From assembly GCF_933775445.1 (NCBI RefSeq), contig NC_065874.1:994501-1058500 (forward strand): DNA of 64,000 nt, read 5' to 3'. Positions 60,201-64,000 of this stretch are shown one piece after another (position 1 is the stretch's first letter; every line of letters starts with the position of its first letter). Source of the stretch: Argentina anserina (Eukaryota > Streptophyta > Magnoliopsida > Rosales > Rosaceae). The position numbers and the translations under genes are program-made. The notes beneath the pieces are model-generated. The model made no database searches. It saw nothing but the letters and a program-made list of their open reading frames with translations, and was not told the origin of the DNA.

Positions 60201-61177
60201 GCCAGATTGGGTTATAACTCAAAAGGACTCTAATAGCCTTCTTTGTCAGTCCAACATCAGTCACTAGAGGGCAATGCACCTTCATCTTCAACCTCCCTTC
60301 ATCAATATTCTGCCAAATACAACAGATATAAAATCGACATCATTAACAGCATTATAACTTTCCGAAAAAGCAAACAAAAACAATAAATTTCTGCTATGAT
60401 ATCCACATTAACACTTGTTTGCAAAAGCCAAGAAATCGAATTAAACTAACTAAATGAACAAAATCGAAACCAAGCATAACAAAATCGGCACGAAATTCGA
60501 ACCTTGGACACTTGAATCATCGAGTCGAAAACCTCTCGGCAACTCCCAAGGCTCAAATAGAACCGCATTCGCTGAATCAAGTCATCAAAACTACACACAA
60601 GCTTCAAAGAGCTCTGCAATTTCGAGTATTTGGAGCTCGAAAACCCCGCCGCGCTTTCGGAATCTCCACCTCTCCACGACGAGTGTCTACACCGCTTCGG
60701 ATCCCTCCACGCCGCGTCGACCCGAACCTCAACCCCGGATCCGCTGTCCCTCTTCCCCTTCCGGACCGTCTGGCCGTGATCCTCATCCACCGGAAAATTA
60801 CAGCCGCAGGATCTAGGGTTTTCGAAGAGGAAATTGAGCCAGACGGTGAGGGATTTCGCCAGCGACTTGAGGGACTGCTCCTTGCGGATTTGGACCTTGC
60901 GGGAGGACTGTGACTGCTCGAGCTCGACGGCCTTGAGCCTGCGGACGGCGTTTGATCGGGCAGCGGAGGACGGCGGGGGTCGGCGGCGGAGGGAGGAGGA
61001 GTGTGTGCGAGGGGTTTGTTTGGTGGCCGTGAAGAATTGGGGGCAGGGGGAGGAGTTGAAGTCGGAGATTCGGGAGGGGCGGCGGTTTGGGGTTTTGAAA
61101 TTGGAGATGTCTTTGAAGAGAGTGGAGGCCGGTTTGAACTGTGACGGCGACGGTGACGGCAGTTCGGCGGCGTCCAT
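54211..61177 (-). CDS. ASPM-like protein: calponin-homology domain plus IQ repeats
   Basis: Nineteen minus-strand exons: 61177-60503, 60309-59841, 59745-59660, 59523-59410, 59315-59130, 59010-58948, 58779-58723, 58475-58353, 58270-58154, 57862-57755, 57641-57527, 57235-57095, 56902-56328, 56079-55902, 55777-55536, 55445-55253, 54876-54651, 54562-54407, 54298-54211. They keep phase throughout and would give about 1,300 residues. The layout is a basic, Ser/Pro-rich N-terminus; a calponin-homology region (exons 3-6, with DLFADLQDGMRLCRAIQLL); about twelve IQ motifs binding calmodulin (exons 13-16, for example IQSYVRGWVARRE); and an armadillo-like C-terminus. This matches Arabidopsis At4g21820 and animal ASPM, proteins that organise spindle poles. 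Exon 13 contains an in-frame TAA at 56864-56862, where the first IQ motif should have CAA. The gene is either nonsense-mutated or uses a later acceptor. A 21-base tandem duplication follows in the same exon. Confidence 0.88.
56696..56737 (-). repeat. 21-base tandem duplication in ASPM-like exon 13
   Basis: Two adjacent copies of a 21-base unit (56696-56716 and 56717-56737) add seven residues, giving RSRCIHARSRCIHGG in the linker after an IQ motif. The copies are identical on the DNA level, so the duplication is recent. It keeps frame. Confidence 0.85.
56862..56864 (-). other. In-frame TAA in exon 13 of the ASPM-like gene
   Basis: The phase set by exons 11-12 reads ...VLVI-TAA-QAARNWIIRR. The IQ consensus wants Gln after Ile, so CAA to TAA (one C-to-T change) is the simplest origin. 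A cryptic acceptor, CTAACAAG with exon starting at 56857, would restore the frame while skipping the stop. Confidence 0.75.
57929..58136. repeat. Tandem duplication in an ASPM-like intron
   Basis: Two ~104-base copies lie end to end in the intron between exons 9 and 10, differing by only a few bases (for example CAATAATTATGTGG against CAAGAATTATATGTGG). Both contain AACTTCAGTTCAACAATAAC. No coding role. Confidence 0.85.
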
Positions 61178-61314
61178 TGGATGAAGGCGAGAGAGAGTTT
61201 TTGAATTTGAAAACGAGGGAGAGAAGCGGGCAATGGTGATAGGCTTCCAACAATCGTACTCTACACTGTCCCGATCAGCAATTACGAAAATAACCCTAAC
61301 GGCTTTCCCTTGTG

Positions 61315-62515
61315 ATAATTTCTCCTAGGGTAAAAATAGATATTACAAATTTAGAGTTTATAGTGATTTCTTTTCTCTTAAAGAAAAAATTGATGTTACA
61401 AATTTAGTGTTTAGAGTTGAGAATTTATTTTTGGCTTTGCCTCTTAGTAATTTCTCCTAGGGTAAAGATGGATGTTACAAATTTAGAGTTTACGGTTTTT
61501 CTTTTTAGTGATTTCTCGTAGAGTAAAAATGAATGTTGCAAATTTAGAGTTTAATTATTATACAATTAAATTTATCGTTTAAATTATAGCGTTATAGATA
61601 TTGTACATAAAAATTATAGTGTTATCATACAAGAGAAACATATATAATTATATATTGTATATAAGATTATATATGTTTCGATTGCTAAGTTAATAGAAAT
61701 TTGCAATATACAAATTATTTTTATTTATATCATATAACTCGAATCATATATTAATGAGAAAATTAACCGGAACTTGTTTATTTTTAGGAAATGAACCAAG
61801 GTCCAAAATTTATTCTTTGAAGTTAGTCATTTCCTTATCAAATGCATCTAAGATGTTCTCATAAATTATAAATGTATGATGATGATGAAATATTTGATGG
61901 TTAAATTCAAATGAAATTTAAAGCGGGACGGGATAGGAAAAAGCAAGATATAAATTATTCATCACACTTTATGAAACGGGACGAGATCAGGACGAGAATG
62001 ACGTTTTTAGACTTCCGTCTCGTCTCATCCTTAAAAATTTCAGAACGGGATCGGGATTTCGGTTTTTTATGCCCATCCCTGATAAAAATTGATGTTATAA
62101 ATTTAGAGTTTATTGTCGGCTTTGCCTTTTGGTGATTTCTCATATGGTAAAAAAATATGTTATAAATTTAGAGTTTAGTGTTTGAGTTTAATACAGCTTT
62201 TATTTTGGTGATTTTTGCTAGGGTAAAAGTGGATGTTACCAATTTAGAATTTAATGTTTAGTGTTTAGAGTTTAGAGTTTGAAGTTTTCATTTTTGGTGA
62301 TCTCACAAGAATAAAAATGGATATTATAAATTTAGTGTTTAGAATTAAAAGTTTACTTTCGGCTTTTTCTTTTGGTGATTTCTCTTAAGTTAAAAATTAA
62401 TGTTAGAAATTTAAAATTTAGTGTTTAAAGCTTACGGCATTTTCTTTTAGTGATTTTTCTTGAAGTAAAAATAAATGTTACAAATTTAAAGTTTAATATT
62501 TGGAGTCTAATTTCG
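61315..62515. repeat. Diverged minisatellite between ASPM-like and Derlin-2 genes
   Basis: A recurrent unit of roughly 60-110 bases, built from GGTGATTTCTC(C/T)(T/A)AGGGTAAAAATGGATGTTACAAATTTAGAGTTTA-like sequence (shown here as consensus pieces GGTGATTTCTC, TAGGGTAAAAAT, TGTTACAAATTTAGAG). At least eight diverged copies occur, about 61315-61560 and 62085-62515. The array is interrupted by AT-rich DNA and by a hAT-type fragment. It fills the shared upstream region of two divergent genes. Confidence 0.75.
61918..62081. mobile_element. Degenerate fragment of the GGGAC-rich hAT-type element
   Basis: This is the reverse-complement relative of the left half of the element at 14917-15476. Shared landmarks are AAGCGGGA(C/T), GATATAAATTATTC, TATGAAACGGGACG, TTTTTAGAC(T/C)TCCGTC and the terminal GGTTTTTTATGCCCATCCCT. 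The other end is missing, so it is a truncated copy. It lies inside the minisatellite region. Confidence 0.8.
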
Positions 62516-62838
62516 GATTTAGAGTCGGTCTTGAAACCCGAAAAAACAAAGAACAGTGGGAATAACCACTATCCACCGGTCCAACAACAACACAACAATC
62601 TCATTCGTACGTGCTCCCCACTCGCCTTCCCATTCGCTCATCATCTGTCATACTCTCGTCTCCTTTCGAACCCAGAAACAACACTGACGCGTTCACTTTT
62701 GTTTTGGCATCTCTTCAATTTATCCGTCATCTTTCATCTTTCTCATAAATCAAAAACAAACCCAAATTCTCCAAACCCTTTTAGGTTTTCGATTTCACCA
62801 ACACCTCTCTAAATCTCTTCCTCAATTGAATCGCAATC

Positions 62839-64000
62839 ATGGCCCAAGCAGTTGAAGAATGGTACAAGCAGATGCCGGTGATCACCAGATGCTACCTCAC
62901 CGCCGCTGTCGTCACCAGTATCGGTTGCTCCCTCGACGTATGTACCCAAAAGCATCAATCTTTCTATGAATCTTTGGCTCTATTCAATTGGGTCGTGTTT
63001 AATTTCGATTGGGTCTTTGCTTCAGCTTTAGGAATTTCATGAATTTGATTTAAGATGATTGTATGATTATTCTGCTTATTGGAATCTGGAAGCTGGGTTT
63101 GATTAATTAAGGGATGAATTGCATTGGGTCAACTTTAATTTTTTGTTTAGTGATGTTAGTTTTATTGAAGTTTGGAGACTTATGGTTCTTTAATGGTGGA
63201 AATGTTTACAGATAATCTCGCCTCACAATTTGTACTTGAACCCTATACTGGTAGTGAAGCAGTATCAGCTATGGCGCCTCATCACCAATTTCCTTTACTT
63301 TCGAAAGATAGGTAATTGTTAGTGTTTGTGTTTGGAGTGTCTGTGTGTTTAGTTGTTAGTGTGATTTTTGTTTTTTTTTTTGTAACACGGCGGTGTTGTT
63401 TTTGGCAATGGCAGACTTGGATTTTCTGTTCCACATGTTCTTCCTGGCTCGGTACTGCAAGCTTCTTGAGGAGAACTCGTTCAGGGGGAGGACGGCGGAT
63501 TTCTTTTACATGCTCTTGTTCGGTGCGTCTGTGTTGACGGGGATAGTTCTGGTTGGGGGAATGATACCTTATCTGTCGGAGTCTTTTGCAAAGATCATAT
63601 TCCTGAGCAACTCGCTGACATTCATGATGGTGAGTTGCTTTTTCTTTTTTCTGTTTGTGATGGATTCCCAAACTGTGGTTTCTTTCCAGTGTTTCTTAAG
63701 GCATTTTTCCTCACTGTTCTACAGGTCTATGTTTGGAGCAAGCAGAACCCTTTCATCCATATGAGTTTCCTGGGACTCTTTAACTTCACAGCAGCATACC
63801 TACCATGGGTGAGTGTGCTTGTGTTGCATATATTAGCTGTTAATCTTTGTTTTCTATTGGATTTTTTAGTAATGTAGCTTTGATATATCATGATCTTTCC
63901 CTCCTAATTCACGAGTCTAATGTTTTTCATCTTTGTTCCAGTTTCTCCTAGGCTTCTCTGTCCTTGTTGGAGCAAGCGCTTGGGTGGATCTCCTGGTATT
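62839..64000 (+). CDS. Derlin-2 (DER2-type), 5' part; runs off the window
   Basis: Exons seen: 62839-62937, 63212-63311, 63415-63629, 63725-63808, 63942-63995, then a donor GTATT at the window edge. They encode MAQAVEEWYKQMPVITRCYL..., IISPHNLYLNPILVVKQYQLWRLITNF, DLDFLFHMFFLARYCKLLEENSF, a loop into VYVWSKQNPFIHMSFLGLF, and FLLGFSVLVGASAWVDLL. This is clearly a Derlin: a rhomboid-like multi-pass ER membrane protein that retrotranslocates misfolded proteins for ER-associated degradation. It matches Arabidopsis DER2.1/2.2 from memory. The rhomboid catalytic residues are not expected in derlins. About 185 residues are visible of an expected ~245. It is divergent from the ASPM-like gene across the minisatellite. 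Confidence 0.94.

Noticed and set aside
60454..61253. Several long frames overlapping ASPM-like exon 1
   Set aside because: GC-rich exon shadows; the frame from 61177 joins in phase with all downstream exons and matches the homologue.

Overview
The window is nuclear DNA of a flowering plant, very probably a eudicot and plausibly Rosaceae. It is AT-rich, its genes are split by GT-AG introns, and it carries a nuclear-type tRNA-Asp and many small plant transposable elements. Protein families and exon structures match Arabidopsis homologues throughout. The family placement is inference; the species cannot be read from the sequence. Splice sites were placed by hand from GT/AG dinucleotides, reading phase and homology remembered from Arabidopsis.

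Layout. 0-9 kb: AT-rich intergenic DNA, a small MGNC-type protein gene, a long hairpin, tRNA-Asp(GUC), and an eight-exon gene for a GPI-anchored protein like At1g61900. 9-23 kb: a tandem pair of DTX40-like MATE transporter genes. The first is a clear pseudogene and the second is intact. The pair is riddled with small elements: a hAT-type element rich in GGGAC repeats, a complete TRIM retrotransposon and three foldback elements in one intron. 23-29 kb: a small basic-protein gene, then a gene-poor stretch with MITEs, a duplicated piece of the SWI3B leader and antisense fragments of a nuclear-pore anchor gene. 29-40 kb: SWI3B (chromatin remodelling) with tandem copies of its tail, the plastid Fe-S scaffold gene SUFB, and an AT-hook protein gene. 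40-45 kb: two decayed zinc-knuckle loci and a defensin-like peptide gene. 45-64 kb: RBP45-type RNA-binding protein, MYND-finger protein, class V small heat-shock protein, a 19-exon ASPM-like IQ/CH-domain protein, and the 5' part of a Derlin-2 gene that runs off the window.

These are ordinary single-function plant genes, not an operon-like system. The Derlin-2 / ASPM-like / 15.4 kDa HSP neighbourhood recalls Arabidopsis At4g21810 / At4g21820 / At4g21870, so the right end is probably conserved syntenic block. The MATE and zinc-knuckle regions look like fast-evolving accessory DNA. The observations most worth checking are the nonsense codon in the ASPM-like gene, the long hairpin beside the tRNA, the segmental duplications around SWI3B and the cluster of foldback elements in the MATE intron.
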